Shown here: one piece after another, positions 35,315 through 45,827 of the stretch
Layout of the letters: each line of letters opens with the position of its first letter
How positions within the stretch are numbered: position 1 is the first letter of the stretch
Assembly: GCF_023101145.1 (NCBI RefSeq)
Contig: NZ_CP073714.1
Location: 1,426,001 to 1,490,000, forward strand
Origin: Paenibacillus pabuli
Lineage (GTDB): Bacteria; Bacillota; Bacilli; Paenibacillales; Paenibacillaceae
Reading direction: 5' to 3'
Length of the DNA stretch: 64,000 nt
Notes under the pieces: generated by a model
The model's database searches: none
Seen by the model: the letters and a program-made list of their open reading frames with translations, nothing else
What the model was told of the DNA's origin: nothing
Made by a program: the position numbers and the translations under genes

Positions 35315-36223
35315 TTAGTCCTGATAGTACAGGCGGAACAGAATATCCTGATCGTAGTTGCCGAATCCTTGACCATACAACGTCAACCCACCGACATGCT
35401 GCGCATCTTCCTCCACAGAGAGGCGCAATGTCCACTGGTTCCTTTCCACGGGAATATCCGCAAGCGTAATTTCGGACATATGCTGTCCATCAATAAATGT
35501 GCCCTCATGGGTGATTCGCAGTACTTTGAGCATGCCGTATTGATTGACACTGTCGCTCCACCATTCCGGGGTAAACATCCCGCGTCCATTTCCCGAATCT
35601 CCAGGGCTTGTCCATTCACCGAGCCGAATTCCGTTGAGCATAAAGGTAATATCCGAAGGCCAGTTCGGGTTGACCGAGGGCGCTTCCGAACCTATCTCAA
35701 GTGACAATTCTATGGCACTGATCTGTTGGCCGGACAAGATATAGTTTGGAATTTTGTATTCCACAAATCCGCGTCCAAACCAGAGAATATGGGCATGCAT
35801 CCGCTCGGGATCAAGGAAATAGCGCGGGTCATCATACTGTCCAATGACTTGAGTGGATGTAGCCAGACCACATGTCGGATACACATCAAAATGGGTGTAA
35901 TGTCCAACGGGGATGGCTACTTCGTGAAGCTTGCGGGAAACGCCTGTTTCCTGTGGCATGGAGATGCCAATCCAGTCGACAGCCAGGCTGTTCATTTTGT
36001 GCGTGCCGCCATCCTTACGAATCATTTTGGACTGAATAATGCCCACATCCTGAAGTTTCCGAACATGCATGGTTACAATTGCGCTGCTCAGACCGAGTGA
36101 TGCGGCAATATCTTTTACGTTCATTGGGGTCTCTGCAACAAGTCTGATAATCTGCAAACGGACTTCACTCGCGAGTGCCTCGTACAGGGGCAGCCATTCT
36201 GCATCGGTATTTGCTCTGATCAC
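35315..36223 (-). CDS. ArsR-like winged-helix regulator with a large C-terminal domain
   Basis: A 302-aa regulator. Residues 10-85 form an ArsR-type winged helix: LYEALASEVRLQIIRLVAE, then MNVKDIAASLGLSSAIVTMHV as recognition helix-turn-helix. The remaining about 210 residues are beta-rich, with many aromatic residues, and may bind a sugar or other ligand. ArsR metal-binding cysteines are absent. The GTG start at 36223 follows GGAGG at 7 bases. It is divergent from a GH51 arabinofuranosidase gene, with a perfect palindrome between them, so it probably controls that gene and itself. Direction of control cannot be told. Confidence 0.8.
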   Translation of the reverse strand: MIRANTDAEWLPLYEALASEVRLQIIRLVAETPMNVKDIAASLGLSSAIVTMHVRKLQDVGIIQSKMIRKDGGTHKMNSLAVDWIGISMPQETGVSRKLHEVAIPVGHYTHFDVYPTCGLATSTQVIGQYDDPRYFLDPERMHAHILWFGRGFVEYKIPNYILSGQQISAIELSLEIGSEAPSVNPNWPSDITFMLNGIRLGEWTSPGDSGNGRGMFTPEWWSDSVNQYGMLKVLRITHEGTFIDGQHMSEITLADIPVERNQWTLRLSVEEDAQHVGGLTLYGQGFGNYDQDILFRLYYQD

Positions 36224-36311
36224 ATCTGTTCCTCCAGCTAATATGAGTTGATCTAGTGTAATTCACACGAGGGCACTACGCTGACAGCATAACCTTCCAA
36301 TAGCTGTGTGA

Positions 36312-36330
36312 ATATGAGTTTAACTCATAT
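36312..36330. promoter_or_regulatory. Palindromic operator between the regulator and GH51 genes
   Basis: ATATGAGTT-T-AACTCATAT is a perfect 9-bp inverted repeat. An extra half site, ATATGAGTT, lies at 36241-36249, just before the regulator start. Both fit binding by the divergently encoded winged-helix protein. Confidence 0.7.
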
Positions 36331-36437
36331 CAATTATTTTTATAGAATTAAGTTAAACATAAATCCAGCCAAAAGAATAACATTTTGCAAAATTCATGTT
36401 GAAATTGGTGCCATAATCGATTTTAATATAAATATGA

Positions 36438-38003
<1,566 letters not shown>

Positions 38004-38029
38004 TAGAATCATTCGGTTGGACGGGCAAT

Positions 38030-38200
38030 ACAGGAGACAGTGGAGTCGCAGCACAGCCGGATTGACAAGTCACTCCGAAATTGCAGGACAGTGATAGCGC
38101 AAACGGAGCACATAGTACTCCGAAATTACAGACACTGGAGCCACTCATAAGGTTACAGAGCACTCCTAGGAGCCATCGCTGGATTTCTGTAATCATAAAT
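38030..38200. repeat. Cluster of imperfect ACTCCGAAATTRCAG-type repeats
   Basis: Two close copies of ACTCCGAAATT(G/A)CAG occur near 38072 and 38117, with related GGAG/CTCC pieces (GAGCACTCCTAGGAGC) and a degenerate GATTTCTGTAAT near 38183. No coding frame is supported. Confidence 0.5.
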
Positions 38201-38210
38201 TTTTAAAAAA

Positions 38211-38251
38211 AGGGCTGAATGCGAGCTTTCGCGCATTCAGCTCTTTTTCGT
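38211..38251 (+). terminator. Terminator after the GH51 gene region
   Basis: GCTGAATGCGAG pairs with CGCGCATTCAGC, then TTTTT. Preceding A tract makes it possibly bidirectional. Confidence 0.8.
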
Positions 38252-38334
38252 GACGCACTTTGTCCGGCCTTTTTGAAAGGCTGCGTACATTTAATCCATT
38301 TTGAGTCACAAGAGAGCTCCTAAATGGTTCCCAG

Positions 38335-38530
38335 ATTCTAACGAATCGTGTACACCTTATTTTGCAGATTAGTGCTGTACAATAAATCTAACGAACTCAG
38401 GACTCACTATTTTGAAAAAACTTGCGATTTCGTCGCCAAAGAGGGGATGCAGGAGAGAATAAGGCGTCTACAATTCGTTAGAACGGCGAACTTGCGATAA
38501 CTCGACATATAGGGCGTCCCAGGTTCGTTA
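38335..38530. repeat. Cluster of CTAACGAA motifs on both strands
   Basis: TCTAACGAA occurs near 38338 and 38388, and its complement TTCGTTAG near 38472 and 38523. The intervening sequences also share GCGTC and TGCGAT pieces. No gene is supported here. Confidence 0.5.
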
Positions 38531-38557
38531 GCCATTTGAACAAACAGTAAATGAAAT

Positions 38558-39331
38558 TTACTTCAATTCAGCACTCGGCCCAAACACAAAGCTCTCTCCG
38601 TCACGTGGGATGAGTACCTGTCCATCCAATTGTTCGAATGCCAGATAACTCGCGAGGTCCACGCGGGACATCATGCAATGGTTAATGGCGTCCATATGCA
38701 CAGCAATGACATGCGCATTCGCTGCATGGCGTTTCACGGCTGCTACGTCAGGTCCGTCCATCGTGATCGGATCTCCTTGCAGGAAGCGGGCACCGCCGGC
38801 ATTCACCACAATTACCTCAGGCTGATATTGACGGATGGCCTCGGCGGGCTCTTCACACCAGATCGTATCCCCTGCGATATAGGAGACAGGTTCTTCGTCA
38901 GCTTCCAATACAAAGCCAGACACCTTGCCCATTCGTTCGCCGATTTCCCCGGTTCCGTGATGTCCTGAAGTGCGGGCGAAACGGACGGAATGATACTCAT
39001 GTTTGTCATCCACGGCAGTGACGTTGGTAAATCCGGCTTCTGTGAACACGGATTCATCTCCTGGTTGGCATAGTAGGGGTATATCCTTACGGAGCTGCTT
39101 CGCTGCTGCTTCATCCCAATGATCAGGGTGGGTATGTGTAACGATCAGCAGATCCGGGTTCAAATAATCCGTTTCCGTCTCGGGTAAGGAGACTCTTGGA
39201 TTGCGTAATTCATTGGGTGTGTTCGGGAAAGCAGGCATCACTTCTTTATCCATCAACATGGGATCAACCAGTATATTCAGCCCCCCATATTCCAACCATA
39301 ATGTAGCATTACGAATCAATTGAATTTTCAT
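38558..39331 (-). CDS. Metallo-beta-lactamase-fold hydrolase
   Basis: A 257-aa cytoplasmic protein of the MBL superfamily. The metal motif HTHPDHWD (HxHxDH) is near residue 85, followed by GHHGTGEIG, SYIAGDTIWCEE and the late His in IAVHMDAINHCM. It resembles the UlaG/YtkL-like group of general MBL hydrolases, but the substrate is not evident. It is divergent from an Lrp/AsnC regulator gene, with about 127 bases between, so it may be a target of that regulator. The start ATG at 39331 is preceded by GGAGTGCAGG on the minus strand. Confidence 0.88.
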   Translation of the reverse strand: MKIQLIRNATLWLEYGGLNILVDPMLMDKEVMPAFPNTPNELRNPRVSLPETETDYLNPDLLIVTHTHPDHWDEAAAKQLRKDIPLLCQPGDESVFTEAGFTNVTAVDDKHEYHSVRFARTSGHHGTGEIGERMGKVSGFVLEADEEPVSYIAGDTIWCEEPAEAIRQYQPEVIVVNAGGARFLQGDPITMDGPDVAAVKRHAANAHVIAVHMDAINHCMMSRVDLASYLAFEQLDGQVLIPRDGESFVFGPSAELK

Positions 39332-39458
39332 TGAACCTGCACTCCTTCGGGAAATAGTGTTATTATCCTATATGTTATACAACCCGTTTAACGGCGTAAA
39401 TAATCCACTGAAAGAAAACAGGCTGCTTTAATTTCATGTTGAAAGGAGTGCAAAATAG

Positions 39459-39890
39459 ATGAATGAAACGATTGATGATACCGATATACGTATACTGAAA
39501 AGCCTGATCCGGGACGCCAAACGCTCTCACAAAGAGATCGGCGAAGAGGTGCATCTGACCGGACAGGCTGTAGGTGCGAGAGTCCGCAAGCTGCATGATT
39601 TGGGTGTAATTGAAGGTTATACGGTAAAATGGAACCCGGAACGCCTCGGCTTGGGGCTGCAGGCATTTGTAACGATTTTTCTGAATTCCGGCGACAGGCA
39701 CGCCGCCTTCCGTGAATTTATGGCTGCACGTGAAGACATTGTTGAGGTTCACCGTGTCAGCGGAGAGGGCTGCTACCTGATGCGTGTACGCACAGGAACC
39801 ATGGAGCAGCTTGGCAGTTTGCTGGAAGCCATTTTGCCTTATGGAAATTACAGAATGAACCTGTCTGTGGGTATTGAAAAGTCAGAATGA
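39459..39890 (+). CDS. Lrp/AsnC family transcriptional regulator
   Basis: A 143-aa regulator. The N-terminal helix-turn-helix begins DDTDIRILKSLIRDAKRSHK and continues EIGEEVHLTGQAVGARVRKL, with LGVIEGYTVKWNPERLGL linking to the C-terminal RAM ligand domain (about 65-140), which includes VHRVSGEGCYLMRV. RAM domains bind amino acids or related small effectors and set the oligomer state. A GAAAGGAG site precedes the ATG. The divergent MBL-fold gene is a plausible target; the effector is unknown. Confidence 0.92.
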   Translation: MNETIDDTDIRILKSLIRDAKRSHKEIGEEVHLTGQAVGARVRKLHDLGVIEGYTVKWNPERLGLGLQAFVTIFLNSGDRHAAFREFMAAREDIVEVHRVSGEGCYLMRVRTGTMEQLGSLLEAILPYGNYRMNLSVGIEKSE

Positions 39891-39903
39891 TGGGAGCTGG
39901 GTA

Positions 39904-40419
39904 TCAAATATCGTGCTGTTGTTTCTCGCGCAGCGTCTCCTGCAGAGAGACAACTGCTCGACTGAGCTCTTTTTTGGTAAGCAAATGATCGGTCTGGATA
40001 TGACGCCGTGTGCCATCTTTCAAGTATAGGGCAATCATGGGGGAAGCAGACAATATCCATTTGCTGATGACGGGAGAGCCAAGCTCAATTTTACGAATCT
40101 CATTCCAGGGAATGGTTCGTTTAGGGGCGTTTAACCCTTCGTCATTCCAAGATAATAGCACGGTAAAACTCGCGGTTGCCCGGGACAGAAACATAAAAAA
40201 TAAAGGTCCGATAAACCACATGCCAAGAATGGCTGCGATGGAATAATATAATGTCTCCAGTTGTCCAGCATGCTCGTCATAGATGATCCATAACAAGGTG
40301 ACACATAATAGCAGGAACACAAAACATAATGCTCCTTTCCATACAGCGGTGAAACGGCGATAGCCAATCTGTTGATGCTCAAGCTTCGACTCAGATGATT
40401 TATATAATTCAGGTTTCAT
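39904..40419 (-). CDS. Two-helix membrane protein with PH-like (YcxB-type) domain
   Basis: A 171-aa protein with two membrane helices (about 28-48 and 58-78) and a cytoplasmic part. The latter, SFTVLLSWNDEGLNAPKRTI followed by PWNEIRKIELGSPV, resembles bacterial PH-like YcxB/STM3941 domains. Such proteins are common in Bacillota and lack a known role. The start follows GGAGG at suitable spacing. It is convergent with the Lrp/AsnC gene. Confidence 0.7.
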   Translation of the reverse strand: MKPELYKSSESKLEHQQIGYRRFTAVWKGALCFVFLLLCVTLLWIIYDEHAGQLETLYYSIAAILGMWFIGPLFFMFLSRATASFTVLLSWNDEGLNAPKRTIPWNEIRKIELGSPVISKWILSASPMIALYLKDGTRRHIQTDHLLTKKELSRAVVSLQETLREKQQHDI

Positions 40420-40586
40420 AAGTACGCCTCCTTATCATCATTTCCCAGAAAATATACCAAACATGCCGCCTGCATCGCAGAGCGGCATGTTCAACGTGGA
40501 TGCAAGCGAGAGGAGCAAGGTGAGCCAGGTGAGTACACGGGACAATGTTGAACCTCGTGGGCTTAACCTCATGTGGCTCCGGTAGG

Positions 40587-42446
40587 CTATCCAGAGATAG
40601 CTGCATCATTACCGGCTTCACGCGCATGGGTATAGAGATCGGCATACACCCCTTCAGCTGCAATCAGCTTCTGATGTGAGCCTTCCTCAACAATCTCACC
40701 ATTCTCCATCACAAGAATCCGATCTGCATGCATGACCGTAGATAGACGATGCGCAATAACAATTGTTGTTCTTCCTTGTGAGACGGATTCCAGCGCCTGT
40801 TGTACCAATTGTTCGGTATGCGAATCCAGATTCGCGGTTGCTTCGTCCAGGATAAGCACTCGGGGCTGAAAGACCACAATCCGGGCAAACGATATTAATT
40901 GACGCTCTCCAGCGGACAGACCGCTTCCGCGTTCGGAAAGACGTGTATCATAGCCTTGCGGCAAACGTGATATCATCGCATGTGCTCCGACGAATCGGCA
41001 GGCCTGAATAGCCTGCTCCCTTGTAATATCCTCGCGGAACATTCGTACATTGTCAATGATGGAACCCGAGAAGAGGAACGGTTCCTGTTGGATCAGACCA
41101 ACGATCCGGTGGAGATTGGCCTGCGGGAAATGACGAATGTCTATTCCATCAATCTCAATACTGCCCTGATTCACATCGTAAAAGCGATTGAGCAGGGAGA
41201 TCAGTGTACTTTTGCCAGCTCCTGTAGTTCCTACAATGCCCACCATTTCACCCGGATAGAGATGCAGATTCATATGTTGAATCAGGGGGCGGTCTGCCCG
41301 ATAGCCGAACGATACATCATTAAAATCAATCTGCCCCATCACATTCCGTGGTTCAAGCGTGGAGGCGATCCCGGATTTCGGGTCAGCGACTTCCGGACGG
41401 GTACTCAGAATGTTCCAGATCCGATCCATGGATACGGTTGTTGACTGGAATGTGTTCCACTGCATGGTAATCTGGTTAATCGGCTGGAAGAACTGACGGA
41501 TGTAACTGATAAATGCATAGAGTACACCCACCTGCAGCGATTCCCCCAGCACAGCACGTCCTCCTAGCCAGACCATCATAACGAGCGCGGCATTGCCGAG
41601 GATATCAAATGTACGGTTGAATATAACATTGGATCGGGCCTGGGCAATATTGGCCTTTAGGTGAAGGTGGTTCTGTTCCGTGAATCTTTTCTTCTGCTCT
41701 TCTTCCTGATGAAAGGCCTGAATCAAAAACATGCCGGACAGGTTCTCTGCCGTGAACGCAATCAGACGGGAGAGGCGAGTGCGCGCATTCTGATAAGCTC
41801 TGCGCAGCCGACTTCGGAACAATACGGCCACAATAGCAATCACAGGTAAAACGATGAGGGAGTACCCCGCGAGTACCGGATCGAGCTGGAACATAAAAAC
41901 GATAATGAGCACCAGCATCATGCCATCCCGGATGAGACTAAGCAGCACCTGGGTGAAGAAACTGCTGATCGTCTCCGTATCACTGGATACATTCGTAACC
42001 AGACTGCCGATATGGAAGCGGTCGAAGAAAGACATCGACATTTTGGAGATATGTTTGAACAGGTCTTTCCGGATGCGAGAGACGATGTTCTGACCGACAT
42101 GCTGCAGCAGATTGTTTTGTACATAGGTGAAAATAAAGCTGATTACAGCCAGCCCTAGAAAGATGGCTGCTAACTGGATAAGAAAACCTACACTGGTCTG
42201 ACCAATTGCCAGATGATCATCAATCGCGATCTTCACCAGATAAGGCTGCAGCAGATCGGCGGAAATACCCAGCAGTGAACAGAGAAAGATACCTGCAAAG
42301 GCCCATTTATGAGGTTGGGCGTAGGACATCATCGCTTTGAACGAAGTGCGCTTACTCTGGTCTGCGCCTTCATCGGAACCGGGCCCATGCCCTGACGGTG
42401 CTGGTGCTCCCGCATTTGAACGAACTTCAGCGTTACGGTCAGTCAT
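40587..42446 (-). CDS. ABC exporter, canonical-ATPase half (YheH-like)
   Basis: A 619-aa half transporter: six membrane helices (about 35-330) and a nucleotide-binding domain with Walker A GTTGAGKST, signature LSAGE (normally LSGGQ), Walker B VLILDEATANLD with the catalytic glutamate and switch His in VIAHRLST. It overlaps the preceding exporter gene by 8 bases (42439-42446), so the two are translationally coupled and probably form a heterodimer like YheI/YheH or other multidrug exporters. The start at 42446 follows GGAGGAGGG. The substrate is unknown. Confidence 0.92.
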   Translation of the reverse strand: MTDRNAEVRSNAGAPAPSGHGPGSDEGADQSKRTSFKAMMSYAQPHKWAFAGIFLCSLLGISADLLQPYLVKIAIDDHLAIGQTSVGFLIQLAAIFLGLAVISFIFTYVQNNLLQHVGQNIVSRIRKDLFKHISKMSMSFFDRFHIGSLVTNVSSDTETISSFFTQVLLSLIRDGMMLVLIIVFMFQLDPVLAGYSLIVLPVIAIVAVLFRSRLRRAYQNARTRLSRLIAFTAENLSGMFLIQAFHQEEEQKKRFTEQNHLHLKANIAQARSNVIFNRTFDILGNAALVMMVWLGGRAVLGESLQVGVLYAFISYIRQFFQPINQITMQWNTFQSTTVSMDRIWNILSTRPEVADPKSGIASTLEPRNVMGQIDFNDVSFGYRADRPLIQHMNLHLYPGEMVGIVGTTGAGKSTLISLLNRFYDVNQGSIEIDGIDIRHFPQANLHRIVGLIQQEPFLFSGSIIDNVRMFREDITREQAIQACRFVGAHAMISRLPQGYDTRLSERGSGLSAGERQLISFARIVVFQPRVLILDEATANLDSHTEQLVQQALESVSQGRTTIVIAHRLSTVMHADRILVMENGEIVEEGSHQKLIAAEGVYADLYTHAREAGNDAAISG

Positions 42447-44181
42447 GATGTAATCCCTCCTCCTGCAAACGATAGGTTGCAGCATATAACCCTTTTGCGG
42501 CCATCAGTCCTGCATGCGTTCCCTGTTCGGCGATTCGGCCTTCATCCAGCACGATAATTTCGTCGGCATGACGGACCGCACTGATTCGGTGGGAGATGAT
42601 CAGCGTTGTTTTGCCTTTGCCGATCTCCCGCAGGCTGCGCAGAATGCCGCTTTCGGTGACGGCATCCACAGCACTCATGCTGTCATCCAGAATGAGCACT
42701 TGGGCTTTTTTGATTAAACCTCTCGCCAGACTGGTCCGCTGACGCTGACCTCCAGATAACGTGAGCCCCCGTTCACCCAACAGGGTATCAAACTGATCAG
42801 GGAACTGGATAATATTCTCGTATATCATCGCTTGTCGTGCACTGTGCTCGACGGTGTCCAGCGGAACCTCGCGGTCGCTAAAAGCGATGTTGTCCCGAAT
42901 GGTTGTACTGAACAGGAAGCCATCCTGGGGTACATAGGCAATACGGGACCGTAGGCTTTCCAGGGACAGCTGCCGAATGTCGGTGCCATTAATTCGAATT
43001 GTGCCTTCAGGTGGCTCATATGTACGCAGCAATAGTTTCACAAAGGTGCTTTTACCCGAACCTGTTTTGCCCACAATGCCCACGGTTCGTCCTGCCTGGA
43101 TGCTCAGACTGATGTTTTTGAGCGCAGGGGATGAACTGCCAGGGTAGGAGAAGGACAGATTCTCAATCGTAATGTCGTTCACGGCTTTAAGACTTGTCGC
43201 TTGAGGAAGCTCGCGTACATCAGGTACTTCCGTCAGCAGATCATTGACCCGCTCCAGGGATGCTCCGGAACGCTGCATGGTATTAATTACATTCCCGATT
43301 TGTTGAAGCGGTCCCATGATGATTCGCAAATATAACGTTAATGCAACAAAACTTCCGAGTGTAATGGAATTCTGCATCGTCAAAATTCCGCCGACAAGCA
43401 GGGAGACAACCAGTGAAATGGCACCCAGCAGCGGCAGCAGGGCTTGAAATAGAGAGGAAAGGCGAACGAGCCGCAGCTGCTTGCTTTTGATGGCATCGAC
43501 TGTAGTTCCAAAACGCTCACGGGCACTGTCTTCAATGGCAAATGTTTTGGTTACACGAATACCACCCAGTTGTTCTTCTGCAGATTCCGTCATGGTTGCA
43601 AGAGCATCCTGTACATCACGAGAGCGCTTGCGAATGCGCGGACCGAAAAAAACGACCAGAAAGGGAATGGCCAGCAAAGGCACAATACTGATCAAAATAA
43701 GTCTCATCGGGATTCCGCTAAGCAGCATCATCACGATACAGGATAATAAAAGAAATGTTGCATTGGTCATCATAGTGACACCGTTGGAGATGGCTTCACG
43801 TACAGAGGTGACATCATTCATGACGTAACTGAGCAGTTTCCCATTCCCCTGTTTGGAGAAATAGTGTTCGCTCAGCTCTGAGAATTTACCGAAAATGCGC
43901 TCACGTGTCATAAATTCGAAGCGTCGTCCAAGCTTCATGATCATGAATTGGCCGGTACCGAATAACAGATTATAAGCGATGGCTATAGCTAATAGTGAAA
44001 GACTGTACCGGATGACCGTATTCATCTGAAGCGTGTTTTGCATAAGCTGATCCGTGAAGCTGCCCAGAATTCGTGGCAAGGACGCCTGACCGACATTGGA
44101 GGCAATAATCAGTAGTACAGCGAACAGATATACGGGCCAGTTGGCAATGACATAGCCTCGTAGTAATCCTTTCTTGGACAT
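42439..44181 (-). CDS. ABC exporter, degenerate-ATPase half (YheI-like)
   Basis: A 580-aa half transporter with six membrane helices (about 15-310) and an ATPase domain: Walker A GKTGSGKST, signature LSGGQRQR, Walker B VLILDDSMSAVD, where aspartate replaces the catalytic glutamate, and switch SHRIS. The altered Walker B here and the altered signature in the partner (LSAGE) would assemble into one degenerate ATP site and leave one canonical site, as in asymmetric heterodimeric exporters. A GGAG-type site (AAAGGAGAACAATCTT) precedes the ATG. Length matches Bacillus YheI (585 aa). Likely role is drug or peptide efflux. Confidence 0.92.
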   Translation of the reverse strand: MSKKGLLRGYVIANWPVYLFAVLLIIASNVGQASLPRILGSFTDQLMQNTLQMNTVIRYSLSLLAIAIAYNLLFGTGQFMIMKLGRRFEFMTRERIFGKFSELSEHYFSKQGNGKLLSYVMNDVTSVREAISNGVTMMTNATFLLLSCIVMMLLSGIPMRLILISIVPLLAIPFLVVFFGPRIRKRSRDVQDALATMTESAEEQLGGIRVTKTFAIEDSARERFGTTVDAIKSKQLRLVRLSSLFQALLPLLGAISLVVSLLVGGILTMQNSITLGSFVALTLYLRIIMGPLQQIGNVINTMQRSGASLERVNDLLTEVPDVRELPQATSLKAVNDITIENLSFSYPGSSSPALKNISLSIQAGRTVGIVGKTGSGKSTFVKLLLRTYEPPEGTIRINGTDIRQLSLESLRSRIAYVPQDGFLFSTTIRDNIAFSDREVPLDTVEHSARQAMIYENIIQFPDQFDTLLGERGLTLSGGQRQRTSLARGLIKKAQVLILDDSMSAVDAVTESGILRSLREIGKGKTTLIISHRISAVRHADEIIVLDEGRIAEQGTHAGLMAAKGLYAATYRLQEEGLHHD

Positions 44182-44458
44182 AAGATTGTTCTCCTTTGTT
44201 CAGGGTGAAAGTGAGTCCGGAAGCGGAGTCAAGAAAAGGGCCGACACCTGATAATAGCGCGTCGTGCCCTCTTACTTTATGCGATCCGGTTTGGTGTTTA
44301 TCCGTCATTCAATAGAATTCTCTATTCTTATTTTTGCGCTAATCGATAAGGATGTCAACGAAGCAAGCAAGCATAAAGGAAAGAAACGAGACCAGAGCCC
44401 ATAGAGAAAGGGGTCTATGCAATATTTCGGTCATTTATTCACCAGATGTCGATTATAC

Positions 44459-44485
44459 TGAAACATTTTCGGAGGGTCTCCCGTC
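44459..44485 (+). promoter_or_regulatory. ECF-sigma-type promoter of the SLH-PrcB gene
   Basis: TGAAAC (44459-44464), a 17-base spacer and CGTC (44482-44485) fit SigW/SigX-like promoters. It lies about 55 bases before the start. Confidence 0.55.
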
Positions 44486-44539
44486 TGTAGGATTGAAGAG
44501 GTCAAAAATTGGATTTACTAACTATGGAGGTGCCAAGAA

Positions 44540-45463
44540 ATGAAACATAAAAAAGGATTGGCTGCAACGCTTGCGCTCTGCGTGTCTTTGACTGCAGGAG
44601 GTGCATCGGTACTTGCTTTTTCGGATGTAAAAGATGAAGGACAAAAAACAATTGTGGACTCGTTACATGCCAAGGGTATTGTTAATGGAGTAACGGCAGA
44701 TCTATTTCGTCCAGATCTCGCATTGTCCGAGCCACAGGGTGTTCAACTGATCGTGAACGCTTTTGGTCTGAAAAATGAATATGCTGCCGCTTCGGCACAA
44801 AATAAAATTAGTCCAACAACCTGGTACGCCGATGCCGTTCAGGCTGCAACACAGAATGGTCTGTCCATTCCGGTGGAGCTGAATCCACAGGCCAAAATGA
44901 CGCGTGAGCAGTTTGCCATTTTGCTGCTCGAAGGGATTAATACAACTGGAGAATATCCGGTGATCATGCTGTATAATGATATTAAGGACGAAAATAAAAT
45001 CGGTAAGGACGCCAAATCTGCGGTCCAGAACCTGCTGAACATGGACATCATTGAACTGGATAAGGACGGTAACTTCCGTCCAGATCAGTCGCTTACCCGT
45101 ATGGAGGCTGCAAGCATGATCTTCAATGCACTTGAATTTGTAGATAAGCACGGCAATGGTGGATCGACAGAACCGACTCCAACAAATCCAGGCGAAGGCC
45201 AACAGGCGATTGTCCCTACCGTGACATCAACCAAAGTGGATGACAAGACGGTAAAAGTTAAACTGACCGCGCAAATGCCTCATCCTGGTTATGGATTGAA
45301 GATTGAAGATGTAAAACTGGAGAAGGATGGACGTGCCATTGTGCTGTATACCATTATCCAACCTGACCCGGACATGATGTATCCAATGGTCATTACCGAT
45401 GTAACCGCAGAGACAGACATTCCAACAGGGTACACTGCAGAAGCACAGCCTTCTGGAAAATAA
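44540..45463 (+). CDS. Surface protein with SLH repeats and PrcB-like C-terminal domain
   Basis: A 307-aa exported protein. A signal peptide (about 1-27) ends VLAFS. Three S-layer homology units follow: FSDVKDEGQKTIVDSLHAKG with TADLFRPDLALS, then a second around TTWYADAVQAATQNGL, and a third around DNIKDENKIGK-like sequence to DGNFRPDQSLTRMEAASM. The C-terminal part (about 215-300; LTAQMPHPGYGLKIEDVKLE) resembles the PrcB protease-complex domain. SLH domains bind pyruvylated wall polymer, so it should sit on the cell surface. The start follows TGGAGGTG. An ECF-type promoter suggests envelope-stress control. Confidence 0.85.
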   Translation: MKHKKGLAATLALCVSLTAGGASVLAFSDVKDEGQKTIVDSLHAKGIVNGVTADLFRPDLALSEPQGVQLIVNAFGLKNEYAAASAQNKISPTTWYADAVQAATQNGLSIPVELNPQAKMTREQFAILLLEGINTTGEYPVIMLYNDIKDENKIGKDAKSAVQNLLNMDIIELDKDGNFRPDQSLTRMEAASMIFNALEFVDKHGNGGSTEPTPTNPGEGQQAIVPTVTSTKVDDKTVKVKLTAQMPHPGYGLKIEDVKLEKDGRAIVLYTIIQPDPDMMYPMVITDVTAETDIPTGYTAEAQPSGK

Positions 45464-45477
45464 GCTAGCCCTGCCAG

Positions 45478-45512
45478 CGTGCTTCGATCCTTGATCGGAG
45501 TACGTTTTTTTT
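45478..45512 (+). terminator. Terminator of the SLH-PrcB gene
   Basis: CGTGCTTCGATCC pairs with GGATCGAAGCACG-like sequence (GATCGGAGTACG), then an eight-base T tract. Confidence 0.8.
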
Positions 45513-45655
45513 GTGTATGTTAATCGGTGATTGTGTTGAAGAAGGTTGCGTAGGGGCGTCTGTTTTACAATACGCATCTTTTGTAGTACGCCTGATATGT
45601 AATTATGTGTTATCTTATATTACATTTTTAAACGGATTTTAAGTCAATAAGTTGA

Positions 45656-45680
45656 ATTGTGTTATATTAAATAACACAAT
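45656..45680. promoter_or_regulatory. Orphan 10-bp-arm palindrome, operator-like
   Basis: ATTGTGTTAT-ATTAA-ATAACACAAT is a perfect inverted repeat with a 5-bp centre, typical of a repressor operator. The only element downstream before the terminator is about 40 bases of sequence with no real gene. Confidence 0.5.
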
Positions 45681-45718
45681 AATTGTCGTTTATTAAGGTG
45701 TGAATCAATATCTATATA

Positions 45719-45761
45719 GAAAAAAAGCCGCTTCGTGTTATGAATCGGCTTTTTTTTCTGG
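45719..45761. terminator. Free-standing terminator
   Basis: AAAAAAAGCCG pairs with CGGCTTTTTTT; no recognised gene ends nearby on either strand. Confidence 0.8.
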
Positions 45762-45827
45762 CCTTATTCTGTAATTATCAATCATTCCAGCTCCCCATGT
45801 CATGCACAAAATCAACATATATGACTT

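Noticed and set aside
38010..38530. CRISPR array
   Set aside because: The repeated words are short, unevenly spaced and partly inverted, with no regular spacers or cas genes.
44352..44543. 63-aa frame before the SLH gene
   Set aside because: It spans the ECF-type promoter and lacks a ribosome site.
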